DNA from: Wenzhouxiangella limi
Lineage (GTDB): Bacteria; Pseudomonadota; Gammaproteobacteria; Xanthomonadales; Wenzhouxiangellaceae
Reading direction: 5' to 3'
Length of the DNA: 64,000 bases
NCBI RefSeq assembly: GCF_010499265.1
Contig: NZ_JAAGSC010000042.1
Coordinates: forward strand, 104,505 to 168,504
Each line of letters opens with the position of its first letter. The first letter of the stretch is position 1. The position numbers and the translations under genes are program-made. The notes under the pieces are model-generated. The model was given only the letters and a program-made list of their open reading frames with translations. It was not told where the DNA came from and ran no database searches. Of this stretch, positions 27,795 through 35,848 are shown one piece after another.

Positions 27795-28478
27795 TCAGGG
27801 CCTGAGCACGCGCAGCCAGTACCAGAAGTTGAGCAGCCCCATCAGTGAGGCGGCGACGTAGGTCAGGGCCGCGGCGGTGAGGATGCGGCGGGCGTGGCCG
27901 CGGTCCTCCTTGCGCAGATACTCGCCTTTGACCAGCAGCGGCAGGGCACGCCGGAAGCTGGCGTCGAGTTCGGTCGGCAGGGTCATCAGGTGGACAACAA
28001 TGCCGGAGGCCAGGCTGGCCAGCCCCATCACCAGCAGCGCCACGCCGGCGCTGGGCAGGCGCAGCGCCAGCAATACCACCGGCATCAGCGCGATCATGAT
28101 CACGCCGAAGCGCTGCAGGCGCTGCAGCGACTTCACCAGCTGCGTGCGCCACAGCAGCGGCCGATAGCCGTCGGCATGTTGAACGGCGTGGCCGACTTCG
28201 TGCGCGGCAACCGTGATCGCGGTCAGCGAGCCGAAGTCGTAGTGCTCGGGGCTCAGGCGGACCGCGCGCGCTTCGGGATCGTAGTGATCCTGCCCCGGCT
28301 CGCCCCTCTCGACCCGCACCGCTTCCAGCCCCAGGCGGCCGAGCAGCTCACGGGCCAGGTCGGCACCGCTGCCCGGGTAACGATCGCGCGGGGTGCGGTA
28401 GCGCGCCAGCACGCGCTTGACCCACCACTGCGGCAAGAATATTACGGCGGCAACCAGGGCCAGTACGATCACGATCAT
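27795..28478 (-). CDS. Membrane zinc metallopeptidase (YugP family)
   Basis: The 227-residue integral membrane protein has an N-terminal helix ('MIVIVLALVAAVIFLPQWW'), the zinc motif 'VAAHEVGHAVQHA' (HExxH plus a third His), a cytoplasmic or membrane-flanking 'LQRLQRF' segment, and three further helices. This is the YugP-like neutral zinc metallopeptidase layout. Role is unknown. ATG 28478 lies 11 bases after the rsmI stop and has no clear Shine-Dalgarno, so it probably relies on coupling to rsmI. A GTG at 28520 is in frame but would overlap rsmI and add a polar stretch before the first helix. Confidence 0.87.
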   Translation of the reverse strand: MIVIVLALVAAVIFLPQWWVKRVLARYRTPRDRYPGSGADLARELLGRLGLEAVRVERGEPGQDHYDPEARAVRLSPEHYDFGSLTAITVAAHEVGHAVQHADGYRPLLWRTQLVKSLQRLQRFGVIMIALMPVVLLALRLPSAGVALLVMGLASLASGIVVHLMTLPTELDASFRRALPLLVKGEYLRKEDRGHARRILTAAALTYVAASLMGLLNFWYWLRVLRP

Positions 28479-28488
28479 TAGGGAGAGT

Positions 28489-29364
28489 TTATCCGTCGGC
28501 GGGTGAGCGTTCGTCACCACGGATGCGCTCGATCAGCGCAAAAGCCTGCTTGCGGCTCAGCCCCGTCAGGCGTGCCAGGATGCCGGCGGCCCGCGACGGC
28601 GCCAGCTCGCCGGCCAGCTCGCGCGCCAGCGCCAGCGGGTCGACCGCGGCCAGGGCGTCATCGCGGCAGCCCGACAGCAGCAATATGGCCTCTCCCCGAA
28701 GCTGGTCGGGGTCGTCACGGCAGAAGGCAGCCAGATCGGCCAGGGGCGCGCGATGCACGGTCTCGTGCAGCTTGGTCATTTCGCGGCCCAGCGCCGCGAT
28801 TCGATCGGCGCCGAGGACAGCAATGCAGTCCTCGAGCACGGCGACCAGGTCGCGGGCCGGCACGTAAACGATCAGCGTCACGGGAAGCGTCGCCAGGGAC
28901 TGAAGACGGCTGCGGCGGGCCGCGGTTTTTGCCGGCAGAAAGCCCTCGAACCAGAACCGGTCCGAGGCCAGCCCCGCCACAGACAGCCCGGCGATGGCCG
29001 CGCATGGCCCGGGCACCGGGCTGACCCGAAAGCCGGCTTCGTGCGTGGCACGGACCAGTCGGAAGCCGGGGTCGGAAATCAGCGGCGTGCCGGCGTCGCT
29101 GAGCAGGGCGACGTCGTGCCCCTCGCCCAGCGTGGCCAGCAGGCGACCGATCTGGCGCCGCTCAGTGTGTTCGTTGAGGGCCACCATCTGCGGCGGCTGC
29201 GCGCGATGCCCGAGCAGGCGGGCGCTGACCCGGGTGTCTTCGGCCGCGATCACCGGGACAGAAGCCAGCAGATCAGCGGCTCGCGCCGACAGATCCTGCA
29301 GGTTGCCGATCGGTGTGGCGACGACCCAGAGGGTACCGGAACCGACGGGTGCTTCAAGACTCAT
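28489..29364 (-). CDS. rsmI: 16S rRNA (cytidine-1402-2'-O)-methyltransferase
   Basis: The 291-residue SAM-dependent enzyme of the tetrapyrrole-methylase fold modifies C1402 of 16S rRNA. Typical motifs: 'LWVVATPIGNLQDLSARA', 'AEDTRVSARLL', 'LSDAGTPLISDPGF', 'PVPGPCAAIAGLSVAGL' and 'FEGFLP', plus the C-terminal helix domain ('TGLSRKQAFALIERI'). The gene is divergent from lpoA with 51 bases between start codons, as in E. coli, so the promoters overlap. The stop is followed by the zinc peptidase gene. Confidence 0.95.
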   Translation of the reverse strand: MSLEAPVGSGTLWVVATPIGNLQDLSARAADLLASVPVIAAEDTRVSARLLGHRAQPPQMVALNEHTERRQIGRLLATLGEGHDVALLSDAGTPLISDPGFRLVRATHEAGFRVSPVPGPCAAIAGLSVAGLASDRFWFEGFLPAKTAARRSRLQSLATLPVTLIVYVPARDLVAVLEDCIAVLGADRIAALGREMTKLHETVHRAPLADLAAFCRDDPDQLRGEAILLLSGCRDDALAAVDPLALARELAGELAPSRAAGILARLTGLSRKQAFALIERIRGDERSPADG

Positions 29365-29415
29365 GTCGGCATTGTAGGGGCTTGGCTTGAGGCACGATGG
29401 TTTATCATCGCGGGC

Positions 29416-31263
29416 ATGATGCCGCGCCTCCTCCTTGTCCTGATCTGCCTGCTTGCCGTCGTTGCCTGTGCACCCCAGCCCATGGTGCGTCCGGCCGAGG
29501 TGGATCGAGAAATCACCCGGCAGGTAAGCGACCTGATCCAAAGCGGCGAATACGCCCGCGCTCTGGACGAGCTGCAGGCCCGCCTGTCCGGACTCGACCC
29601 GGCTGAAAAGGCACGACTGAAGCTTGGCGCCGCCGAACAGTTCCTGGCCGCCCGGCGACCGATGGAAGCGCGCCGGCTGCTCGCCGATCTGAAGCCCGAC
29701 GCCCTGGACGGAAACGATGGCCTGCGCCTGACCCTGGCCCGGGCCGAGCTGGCGCTGCTGGACCGCGACACGGCGACTGCCCGCTGGCTGCTCGAGCAGA
29801 TCGAAGCGGAGCTTCCGGCCAGCCTGCAGGCGCGCTACCAGAGCCTGCGCCAGCGGCTGGGACAGCAGCCTTCCGAAGAGACCGCAAACGATGCCATCGA
29901 GGCGCTGACCGCCGTGCTTGCGGAGGAGTCCATCGACCCCGAGCTGGCCTTCGCCCTGCTGATTGATCTGCCGCTGCCCCGGCTTGAGGAACTGATGAGG
30001 GATCCGCGCCAGCCGCGTGCGCTGCGGCCCTGGCTGGACCTGGCCGCGACCGCGCGGTCGGCGCTGCTGGATCCGGAGCGACTGCCTGCAGCGCTGGCCG
30101 AATGGGAAGCGCGCCATCCCCAATCGGGCTACCCGGCCGCGGAAGCGGAGGAATGGCTCGCCGCCTGGCGCCAGCTTCAACTGCCCCCGGCCCGGGTCGC
30201 CCTGATCCTGCCCAGCGCCGAAAGCAGTCTGGCGCGACCCGGACGGGCAGTGCGCGACGGGGTCCTTTCGCGCTGGAGCCGAATGCCGCCGGATTTGCGG
30301 CCCGAACTGATGTTTTTTTACATCGACGACGATCCCGATGCCGCCATCGACGCCTGGTACGCCGCGCGCGAAGCGGGCGCCGACCAGGTCGTCGGCCCTC
30401 TGCAGCGCCCGCAGGTCGACCGGCTCGTCGAACTCGGCGACGCCAGCGTGCCGGTGTTGTTCCTCAACCACCCCGAAGACGCGCGCGAACTGGCCCGTTT
30501 CCCCGGCCTGGCGAACAGCTACGCGCTCACGCCCGAGGAAGAAGCCGAACTGGTGGCCGTGCGCGCTTTGGTCGAGGGCCATACCCGCGCCCTGGTCTTG
30601 GGCCAGAGAAACGACTGGGGCGAGCGCGTCGGAGAGGCCTTCAGCGAGATCTTTCGCGCCGGCGACGGTGACATCCTCCGCGACATGGCCTACCCGATCG
30701 ACCAGGTCGACCACAGCATCCTGCTCGAAGTGCTGCTGGAACTCGACCGCTCGCGCGAGCGTGGCAACCGCCTGGCCGAGACGCTGGACATGCCGGTGGA
30801 GTTTGAACCGACCCGACGCACCGATGTTGACGTCATCTTCCTGGCCGCGCGCGCCGGCGACGCCCGCGCGCTGACGCCCCAGCTGAAATTTTTCGGCGCC
30901 GGTGACCTGGCGGTGATGGCCACCTCCCACGCGCTTGCCGGCGCGCCCGACCCGCGCCGCGACCAGGACCTGGACGGCATGCTGCTGCCGGTCGCGCCCT
31001 GGTTTCTCGACGAGGGACAAGCGGCCACGGAACGACGTGTGGCGACCCGACGCTACGAAAGCCTCGACAACCCCGCCCTGTCGCGCCTGTTCGCGCTGGG
31101 CGTGGACGCTTTCGACCTGTTGCCCTGGCTGGAAAGAATGCGCGAAGATCCAACGCTCTACCTGGCCGGCCTGACCGGCCGCCTGCGCCTGACCGAGTCG
31201 GGTCGTATCGAGCGCGACCTGCCGTTCGTGCGCATCATCGATGGACAGGCCGTACCCCAATGA
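29416..31263 (+). CDS. lpoA: Penicillin-binding protein activator LpoA (LppC family)
   Basis: The 615-residue outer-membrane lipoprotein activates PBP1a during cell-wall synthesis in E. coli. It has a lipoprotein signal ending 'LLAVVACAPQ', a helical TPR-like N-terminal domain (about residues 30-260) and a C-terminal periplasmic-binding-protein-like domain that starts near 'RVALILPSAESSLARPGRAV' and includes 'VVGPLQRPQVDRLVELG'. The upstream open frame is only a shadow of rsmI; ATG 29416 gives the signal peptide. The next gene yraN starts in an ATGA overlap. The neighbourhood is the classical rsmI-lpoA-yraN order. Confidence 0.92.
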   Translation: MMPRLLLVLICLLAVVACAPQPMVRPAEVDREITRQVSDLIQSGEYARALDELQARLSGLDPAEKARLKLGAAEQFLAARRPMEARRLLADLKPDALDGNDGLRLTLARAELALLDRDTATARWLLEQIEAELPASLQARYQSLRQRLGQQPSEETANDAIEALTAVLAEESIDPELAFALLIDLPLPRLEELMRDPRQPRALRPWLDLAATARSALLDPERLPAALAEWEARHPQSGYPAAEAEEWLAAWRQLQLPPARVALILPSAESSLARPGRAVRDGVLSRWSRMPPDLRPELMFFYIDDDPDAAIDAWYAAREAGADQVVGPLQRPQVDRLVELGDASVPVLFLNHPEDARELARFPGLANSYALTPEEEAELVAVRALVEGHTRALVLGQRNDWGERVGEAFSEIFRAGDGDILRDMAYPIDQVDHSILLEVLLELDRSRERGNRLAETLDMPVEFEPTRRTDVDVIFLAARAGDARALTPQLKFFGAGDLAVMATSHALAGAPDPRRDQDLDGMLLPVAPWFLDEGQAATERRVATRRYESLDNPALSRLFALGVDAFDLLPWLERMREDPTLYLAGLTGRLRLTESGRIERDLPFVRIIDGQAVPQ

Positions 31264-31643
31264 GCCGCACCGAGCGCCAGCTCAGCGGCCAGCGCGGCGA
31301 AACGGCGGCCGAAGCACTGCTGGGTCGCAGCGGGCTGCAGATTGTCGAACGCAACTATCGCTGCCGGGCCGGAGAAATCGACCTGGTCATGCTCGACCCC
31401 GAAACGGCCGACGGCGATGTGCTGGTATTCGTCGAAGTGCGGCTGCGTGCGCCGGGCGCACCGGTCGAGGCGCTTGAAACGGTGGACGGCAACAAGCAGC
31501 GCAAGCTGATCCAGGCGGCGCGCCACTTCCTGATGTCGCATCCGGTGTTTGCGTCCCACCCCTGTCGCTTCGACGTGATCGCCATCGACGACCCCGACGA
31601 GAAGCCCGCCTGGATTCGCAACGCCTTCGAAGCCGCCGGCTAG
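31260..31643 (+). CDS. yraN: YraN/UPF0102 family nuclease-like protein
   Basis: The 127-residue protein has the restriction-endonuclease-like core of UPF0102: 'GQRGETAAEALLGRSGL', 'IVERNYRCRAGEIDLVMLD' with the Glu-Ile-Asp metal site, 'VFVEVRLRA' and 'RKLIQAARHFLM'. 'FVEVRLR' replaces the common F-V-E-V-K. A role in DNA repair or recombination is suspected for the family, not proven. ATG 31260 overlaps the lpoA stop as ATGA. It is followed by dolP after 42 bases, with no diaA gene between them. Confidence 0.92.
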   Translation: MSRTERQLSGQRGETAAEALLGRSGLQIVERNYRCRAGEIDLVMLDPETADGDVLVFVEVRLRAPGAPVEALETVDGNKQRKLIQAARHFLMSHPVFASHPCRFDVIAIDDPDEKPAWIRNAFEAAG

Positions 31644-31685
31644 CCCGATTGCATCCCTACCCCTGAAATTCGGAGAACGCCTTTC

Positions 31686-32279
31686 ATGAAACCGATTGTT
31701 CGCCTGATCTTCGCCCTGCTGCTGGTCTCGCAGATCCTGGGCTGCGCTGCCGTGGTGGTCGGCGGCGTGGTCGCTACCGGTGTGGCGGTCCATGACCGGC
31801 GAAGCGTCGGTACCGTGATCGATGACGGCGTGCTCGAGATCCAGGTGCGGGACGCGTTGTATCAGGGTGATGAACTCGATGGCAGCTCACGCATCAAGAT
31901 CAATGCCTTCAACGGCTGGGTCGTGCTGGCCGGTGAAGTGCCGGCGGAAAGTCTGATCGAACTGGCCACCCAGCGGGCCTCGGACGTCGACGGCGTACAG
32001 CGCCTGTTCAACGAACTCGTCGTCGCCGAGCGGGCCAGCCTGGGGCAGGCCAGCAACGACCGCTGGATCTCGACCCGTGTCAAGGCCAGTTTCACCGCTG
32101 TTCGCGACCTGCCCGGCTTCGATCCGACGCGGGTTCAGGTCACCGTCGCGCGCGGCGTCGTCTACCTGCAGGGCCTGGTCACGCAAGCCGAGGCCGACGC
32201 CGTGATCGAACGTGCGCGCACCGTGCGCGGGGTCGAGCGCGTGGTAACCATGTTCGATATTCGCGACGACATCGACTGA
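31686..32279 (+). CDS. dolP: BON-domain outer-membrane lipoprotein DolP (YraP)
   Basis: The 197-residue lipoprotein has a signal with lipobox 'QILGC' and two BON domains, near residues 55-120 ('VRDALYQGDELDGSSRIKI', 'VLAGEVPAES') and 135-195 ('STRVKASFTAVRDLPGF', 'VYLQGLVTQAEADAV'). In E. coli DolP sits at the outer membrane, binds anionic phospholipids at division sites and supports the BAM complex. An SD-like GGAGA precedes ATG 31686. It closes the lpoA-yraN-dolP group and faces pgpA across a nested hairpin. Confidence 0.92.
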   Translation: MKPIVRLIFALLLVSQILGCAAVVVGGVVATGVAVHDRRSVGTVIDDGVLEIQVRDALYQGDELDGSSRIKINAFNGWVVLAGEVPAESLIELATQRASDVDGVQRLFNELVVAERASLGQASNDRWISTRVKASFTAVRDLPGFDPTRVQVTVARGVVYLQGLVTQAEADAVIERARTVRGVERVVTMFDIRDDID

Positions 32280-32288
32280 TCCATGGCG

Positions 32289-32325
32289 GGGCAAGGCCGC
32301 TCCACGACCCGAGCGTTCCTTGCCC
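32289..32325. terminator. Nested hairpin between convergent dolP and pgpA
   Basis: GGGCAAGG (32289-32296) pairs with CCTTGCCC (32318-32325), and inside that CGCTC (32298-32302) pairs with GAGCG (32311-32315), leaving an 8-base loop. The combined 13-pair stem lies between the ends of two convergent genes, which supports a shared terminator. No long T-run follows on either strand. Confidence 0.6.
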
Positions 32326-32381
32326 GACGCCATCCCGACCGGGTCGAAAAGCTGGCCGCCCTCGACGCGCAGCTCTCCGGC

Positions 32382-32870
32382 TCAGCGCATAACGAACTCC
32401 AGCAACAATAGCGGCACCAGCGCATAGACCGCCGCCAGCGCGTCATCGACCATGATCCCGAACCCGCCTTCGACCCGCTGATCCAGCCAGCGGATCGGCC
32501 AGGGCTTGAGGATATCGAACAGCCGGAAAAGCACGAAACCGGTCAGCCACCAGGCCGGGCTGAACGGAATGAACAGCAGCACCAGCCACAGCCCGACGAA
32601 CTCGTCCCAGACAATGCCGCCGTGGTCGTGCACACCGAGCCGGCGCGAGGTCTCCCCACACAGATAACAGCCCAGTGCGAAGGCCAGCACGACGATCACC
32701 ACCCCGGCCCACAGCGGCACCGCGGCCAACGCGATCGCCGGCACCAGAGCCGCCAGGCTGCCAGCGGTGCCCGGCGCCACCGCGCTCAGGCCGCTGCCCA
32801 GGCCGAAGGCCAGAAAACCGGTCGGCGTGGCCAGCGCTACTTTCCGGGTCTCGTCACGATCAGCGCTCAA
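32382..32870 (-). CDS. pgpA: Phosphatidylglycerophosphatase A
   Basis: The 162-residue membrane enzyme dephosphorylates phosphatidylglycerol phosphate. Family motifs: 'FGLGSGLSAVAPGTAGSLAAL', 'GIVWDEFVGLW' and 'FRLFDILKPWPIRWLDQRV' followed by 'GGFGIMVDDALAA'. Four hydrophobic stretches fit its multi-span topology. The start is probably TTG 32870, which overlaps the thiL end by 11 bases and gives the N-terminus M-S-A-D-R-D; the frame is open further upstream but inside thiL. A GGATGGG sequence lies shortly before this TTG. Last gene of the glyA-pgpA run. Confidence 0.9.
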   Translation of the reverse strand: MSADRDETRKVALATPTGFLAFGLGSGLSAVAPGTAGSLAALVPAIALAAVPLWAGVVIVVLAFALGCYLCGETSRRLGVHDHGGIVWDEFVGLWLVLLFIPFSPAWWLTGFVLFRLFDILKPWPIRWLDQRVEGGFGIMVDDALAAVYALVPLLLLEFVMR

Positions 32871-33813
32871 AATGGTCCCATCCGATTCGATCAGCTTCAA
32901 AAACATCGCCATCAGGAGTACGGCAGACAATCGCCGACTCGCGCGTAACCCGACCGATATCGACTACATCCAGCGCAAGCTCGGCCAGCGCTTGGCGGCA
33001 GCCATCAACCCGATCCGCCGCCACTGTCAGCAGCAGTTCGTAATCATTGCCGCCGGCAACCTGCAGGTTCCAGCGCCGCTCGTCGTGCCGAAACGCCTGG
33101 CGCAATGCCGGGCTGGTCGGCAGGGCGGCAAGCTCCAGGGTCGCACCCAGCCCCGGCGGCAGCAGGTGTCTCAGATCGGCCAGCAGCCCGTCGGAAATAT
33201 CGATCATGCTGGCCGCGCACGCGGCGAGCACCTCCCCAGCGCGCAGACGCGGTTCGGGACGGCGCAGGCGGCGCCGTAGCGACTCCGGCGCGGCTTCTTG
33301 GAGCTCCAGCGCTGCGGCGGCATCACCCAGGCTGCCGGTAACGAGAATCCGCTGGTCCGGACTCGCCTGCCCGCGGCGCACCACGCGAGCCGGATCAGCC
33401 TGCCCGATCAGGGTCACGCCGAGGTTGAGCGGGCCGGAAGCGATATTGCCGCCGACCAGGCGCAGGCCGGAGCGGCTGGCCAGGGCCAGGAATCCGTCCA
33501 GGAAGGCGTCCAGCCACGCCTCGTCGGCATCCGGCAGGGTCAGCGACAGCAGCGCCCAGCGCGCAGTGGCCCCCATTGCGGCCAGATCGCTCAGGTTGGC
33601 CGCCAACGCCAGGTGCCCGACGTCGTCGGCCGGCCAGTCAGACCGAAAATGCCGGTCGGCCACCAGCGTGTCGGTGGTCGTGACCAGGGCCATGCCGGGC
33701 TCGGGCAGCATCACCGCAGCATCATCACCGATCCCGACCAGCACGGCCGGGTCGGCGTCGGCGGCCTCGACACGCGCGCGGATGCGCGCGATCAGATCAA
33801 ATTCATTGCTCAC
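32860..33813 (-). CDS. thiL: Thiamine-monophosphate kinase
   Basis: The 317-residue kinase converts thiamine phosphate to the diphosphate with ATP. Key features: 'FDLIARIRARV', 'GIGDDAAVMLP' and 'VTTTDTLVADRHF' (metal and ATP sites), 'ANLSDLAAMGA', 'LVGGNIASGPLN', 'MIDISDGLLADLRHL' and 'GGNDYELLLTV'. All conserved acidic residues are there. The start is GTG 33813 inside the nusB end (11-base overlap); no in-frame ATG is near. The C-terminus overlaps pgpA. The nusB-thiL-pgpA order is typical for gammaproteobacteria. Confidence 0.94.
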   Translation of the reverse strand: MSNEFDLIARIRARVEAADADPAVLVGIGDDAAVMLPEPGMALVTTTDTLVADRHFRSDWPADDVGHLALAANLSDLAAMGATARWALLSLTLPDADEAWLDAFLDGFLALASRSGLRLVGGNIASGPLNLGVTLIGQADPARVVRRGQASPDQRILVTGSLGDAAAALELQEAAPESLRRRLRRPEPRLRAGEVLAACAASMIDISDGLLADLRHLLPPGLGATLELAALPTSPALRQAFRHDERRWNLQVAGGNDYELLLTVAADRVDGCRQALAELALDVVDIGRVTRESAIVCRTPDGDVFEADRIGWDHFER

Positions 33814-34273
33814 CGCGCTCGGCGTCGCGCTCGACGTTGCGGCACTGGCCGGCCAGGCGATCGAGCACGCCGTTGACGAAGGTATGGGCCTGCTCGGCAC
33901 CGAAGCGGTGGGACAACTCCAGCGCCTCGTCGATGACCACCCGGTAAGGCGTTTCGGGGTGATGGAGCAACTCGTTGGCGCCCAGGCGGAGAATCACCCG
34001 CTCCATCTGGTCCATGTTCGCCTGGACCCGCTTCAGGTAGGGCGCCACGGCGGCGTCGAGTTCCTCGCGGCGCTGGACCACCTCGCTGACCAGGGTTTCG
34101 AAATAGCCCTGGTCGACGCCCTCGAAATTCTGCTCCTCCAGGAACTGGCCGATGATGGCGGCCGCCGAATCGTCGTTGAGCTGCCACTGGTAGAGCGCCT
34201 GGAGGGCGCGCCGGCGCGCCCGGCGGCGCGGCTCGAACGGATTGGCGCCACCCTTGTGCCGACCTTCAGCCAC
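33803..34273 (-). CDS. nusB: Transcription antitermination factor NusB
   Basis: The 156-residue all-helical RNA-binding protein works with S10 (NusE) in rRNA antitermination. Motifs: 'RRRARRRALQALYQWQL', 'RRVILRLGANELLHHPE' (seen as 'ERVILRLGANELL'), 'TPYRVVIDEALELSHRFG' and 'FVNGVLDRLA'. It overlaps ribH by 8 bases at its start and thiL by 11 at its end, so translation passes directly from gene to gene. Its partner rpsJ is at 62338 in this window. Confidence 0.96.
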   Translation of the reverse strand: MAEGRHKGGANPFEPRRRARRRALQALYQWQLNDDSAAAIIGQFLEEQNFEGVDQGYFETLVSEVVQRREELDAAVAPYLKRVQANMDQMERVILRLGANELLHHPETPYRVVIDEALELSHRFGAEQAHTFVNGVLDRLAGQCRNVERDAERGEQ

Positions 34274-34733
34274 GCGCGATCGCCTCGGCCAGGGCCATCA
34301 TTTCGAGGGCAGCCAGCGCCACTTCGCCGCCCTTGTTCTTGCGCACCGGATCGGCGCGCTCCAGCGCCTGCTCGGCGTTTTCCGGCGTGAGCACGCCGAA
34401 CGCGACCGGAATGCGCGCCTCGAGCGCGATCTGGCCCAGGCCGCGGGTGCACTCGGCGCTGATGAAATCGAAATGAGCGGTCTGGCCGCGGACCACGGCA
34501 CCGAGCGCAATCACGGCGTCGAAGCGCTCGCTTTCGGCCAGCCAGCGACAGGTCAGCGGCAGCTCGAACGCCCCTGGCACGTTCACCCGGGTGATATCGG
34601 CGACACCACCGGTTTCCAGGGCATCGCGGCAGCCTGTCCACAGCCGTTCGGTCACTTCGGCGTTGAAACGCGCCACGGCCACCGCAACGCGGCGCCCCTC
34701 GCACTCGGGGCGGCAGTCGATTTCCTTGATCAC
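34266..34733 (-). CDS. ribH: 6,7-dimethyl-8-ribityllumazine synthase
   Basis: The 155-residue enzyme condenses the RibB and RibD/pyrimidine products into lumazine. Seen: 'VAVARFNAEVTERLW', 'VNVPGAFELPLTCRWL', 'VIALGAVVRGQTAHFDFI' with the active-site His, 'IPVAFGVLTPENAEQALER' and 'NKGGEVALAALEMM'. Length equals the family norm. It overlaps ribBX by 4 bases upstream and nusB by 8 downstream. Confidence 0.96.
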   Translation of the reverse strand: MIKEIDCRPECEGRRVAVAVARFNAEVTERLWTGCRDALETGGVADITRVNVPGAFELPLTCRWLAESERFDAVIALGAVVRGQTAHFDFISAECTRGLGQIALEARIPVAFGVLTPENAEQALERADPVRKNKGGEVALAALEMMALAEAIARG

Positions 34734-35848
34734 GGTGACGGTTCTCCTTCCGGGACCACGTATTCGGTGATTTCCAGGCCGAAGCCATCGAGCGCGTGCA
34801 GCCGGCGCGGCGCGCCGAAGACCTGCATGCGGCGGATGCCGAGCTCGGCGATGATCTGCGCGGCCAGGCCGTAACTGCGCAGTTCGCGCGCGGCCCGGTC
34901 GCGGTCGACGGTCGCCTCGTGGGCCGCCTGCAGCAGACCATCGAGGCGGGCCTGATCGTCTTCATCATAGCCCAGCACCAGCGCAAGTCCCTGCCCGCGG
35001 CGAGCGATGTCGGCCAGCGCGGCGTCGAGCGGCATGCCGAAGCCAGGATCGGTGATGCCGATCACATCCCCGAGCAGTTCGGGGACGTGCACGCGCACCG
35101 GGAAGGGCTGGTCGGGGCTGATCTCGCCGCGCAGCAGCGCCCAGTGCAGCTTCTGGTGAATACTGTCGCGAAACACCTTGAGCTGAAACGCCCCGTAAGC
35201 GGTGCCCACGGACTGCTGGTGAACGCACTCGACGGTTTTTTCGGTGCCCAGGCGATGGCGGATCAGGTCGGCCACGCTGCCGACCTTCAGGTCGTGCGCG
35301 CGGGCGAAGCTTTCCAGCTCCGGGCGCCGCGCCATGGTGCCGTCGTCGTTGAGAATCTCGACCAGCACCCCGGCCGGTTCCAGCCCGGCCAACAGGGCCA
35401 GGTCCATGCTCGCCTCGGTGTGCCCGGCGCGCGCCAGCACGCCGCCGGGCTGAGCCATCAGCGGAAAGACGTGGCCGGGCTGGGTCAGGTCGTCCGGGCG
35501 CGCGTTGGGCGCCACGGCGGTGCGAATGGTATGGGCGCGATCGTAGGCCGAGATGCCGGTGGTGACGCCTTCGGCGGCCTCGATCGAGACGGTGAAGTTG
35601 GTCTGGTGGTGGCGGTCGGTATCGCGCACCATCAGCTGCAGACCGAGCTGGCGGCAGCGCTCGCGGGTCAGCGACAGGCAGATCAGACCGCGCCCGTAGC
35701 GGGCCATGAAATTGACGTCTTCCGGCCGGGTCATGCTGGCCGCCATGATCAGGTCACCTTCGTTCTCGCGGTCTTCGTCGTCGAGCATGACCACCATCTT
35801 GCCGGCGCCGATGTCGGCCAGGATGTCGGGTATGGAGTGGAACTTCAT
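34730..35848 (-). CDS. ribBX: 3,4-dihydroxy-2-butanone 4-phosphate synthase with RibA-like domain lacking its zinc site (RibBX type)
   Basis: The 372-residue protein has a complete RibB half (residues 1-200): 'VVMLDDEDRENEGDLIMAA', 'LICLSLT', 'DRHHQTNFTVSIEA' and 'HVFPLMAQPGGVLARAGHTE'. The C-terminal half looks like GTP cyclohydrolase II in outline ('PVRVHVPELLGDVIG') but has none of the three zinc Cys (C-x-T-G-D ... C-D-C) and lacks the following catalytic motifs. This is the RibBX variant described in Proteobacteria, in which the second domain is not an active RibA. A separate ribA must be elsewhere, as none is in the window. It overlaps ribE and ribH by 4 bases each. Confidence 0.92.
   Translation of the reverse strand: MKFHSIPDILADIGAGKMVVMLDDEDRENEGDLIMAASMTRPEDVNFMARYGRGLICLSLTRERCRQLGLQLMVRDTDRHHQTNFTVSIEAAEGVTTGISAYDRAHTIRTAVAPNARPDDLTQPGHVFPLMAQPGGVLARAGHTEASMDLALLAGLEPAGVLVEILNDDGTMARRPELESFARAHDLKVGSVADLIRHRLGTEKTVECVHQQSVGTAYGAFQLKVFRDSIHQKLHWALLRGEISPDQPFPVRVHVPELLGDVIGITDPGFGMPLDAALADIARRGQGLALVLGYDEDDQARLDGLLQAAHEATVDRDRAARELRSYGLAAQIIAELGIRRMQVFGAPRRLHALDGFGLEITEYVVPEGEPSP

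Noticed and set aside
28489..31260. Very long open frame on the minus strand opposite lpoA, running into rsmI
   Set aside because: The part beyond the rsmI ATG is the complement of lpoA, is rich in Gln/Gly/Arg/Ala without motifs, and exists because GC-rich codons rarely give stops on the other strand. lpoA has a lipobox and domains.
33803..33900. Longer thiL start upstream of 33813
   Set aside because: The extension is a frame-shifted reading of nusB with no similarity to ThiL.
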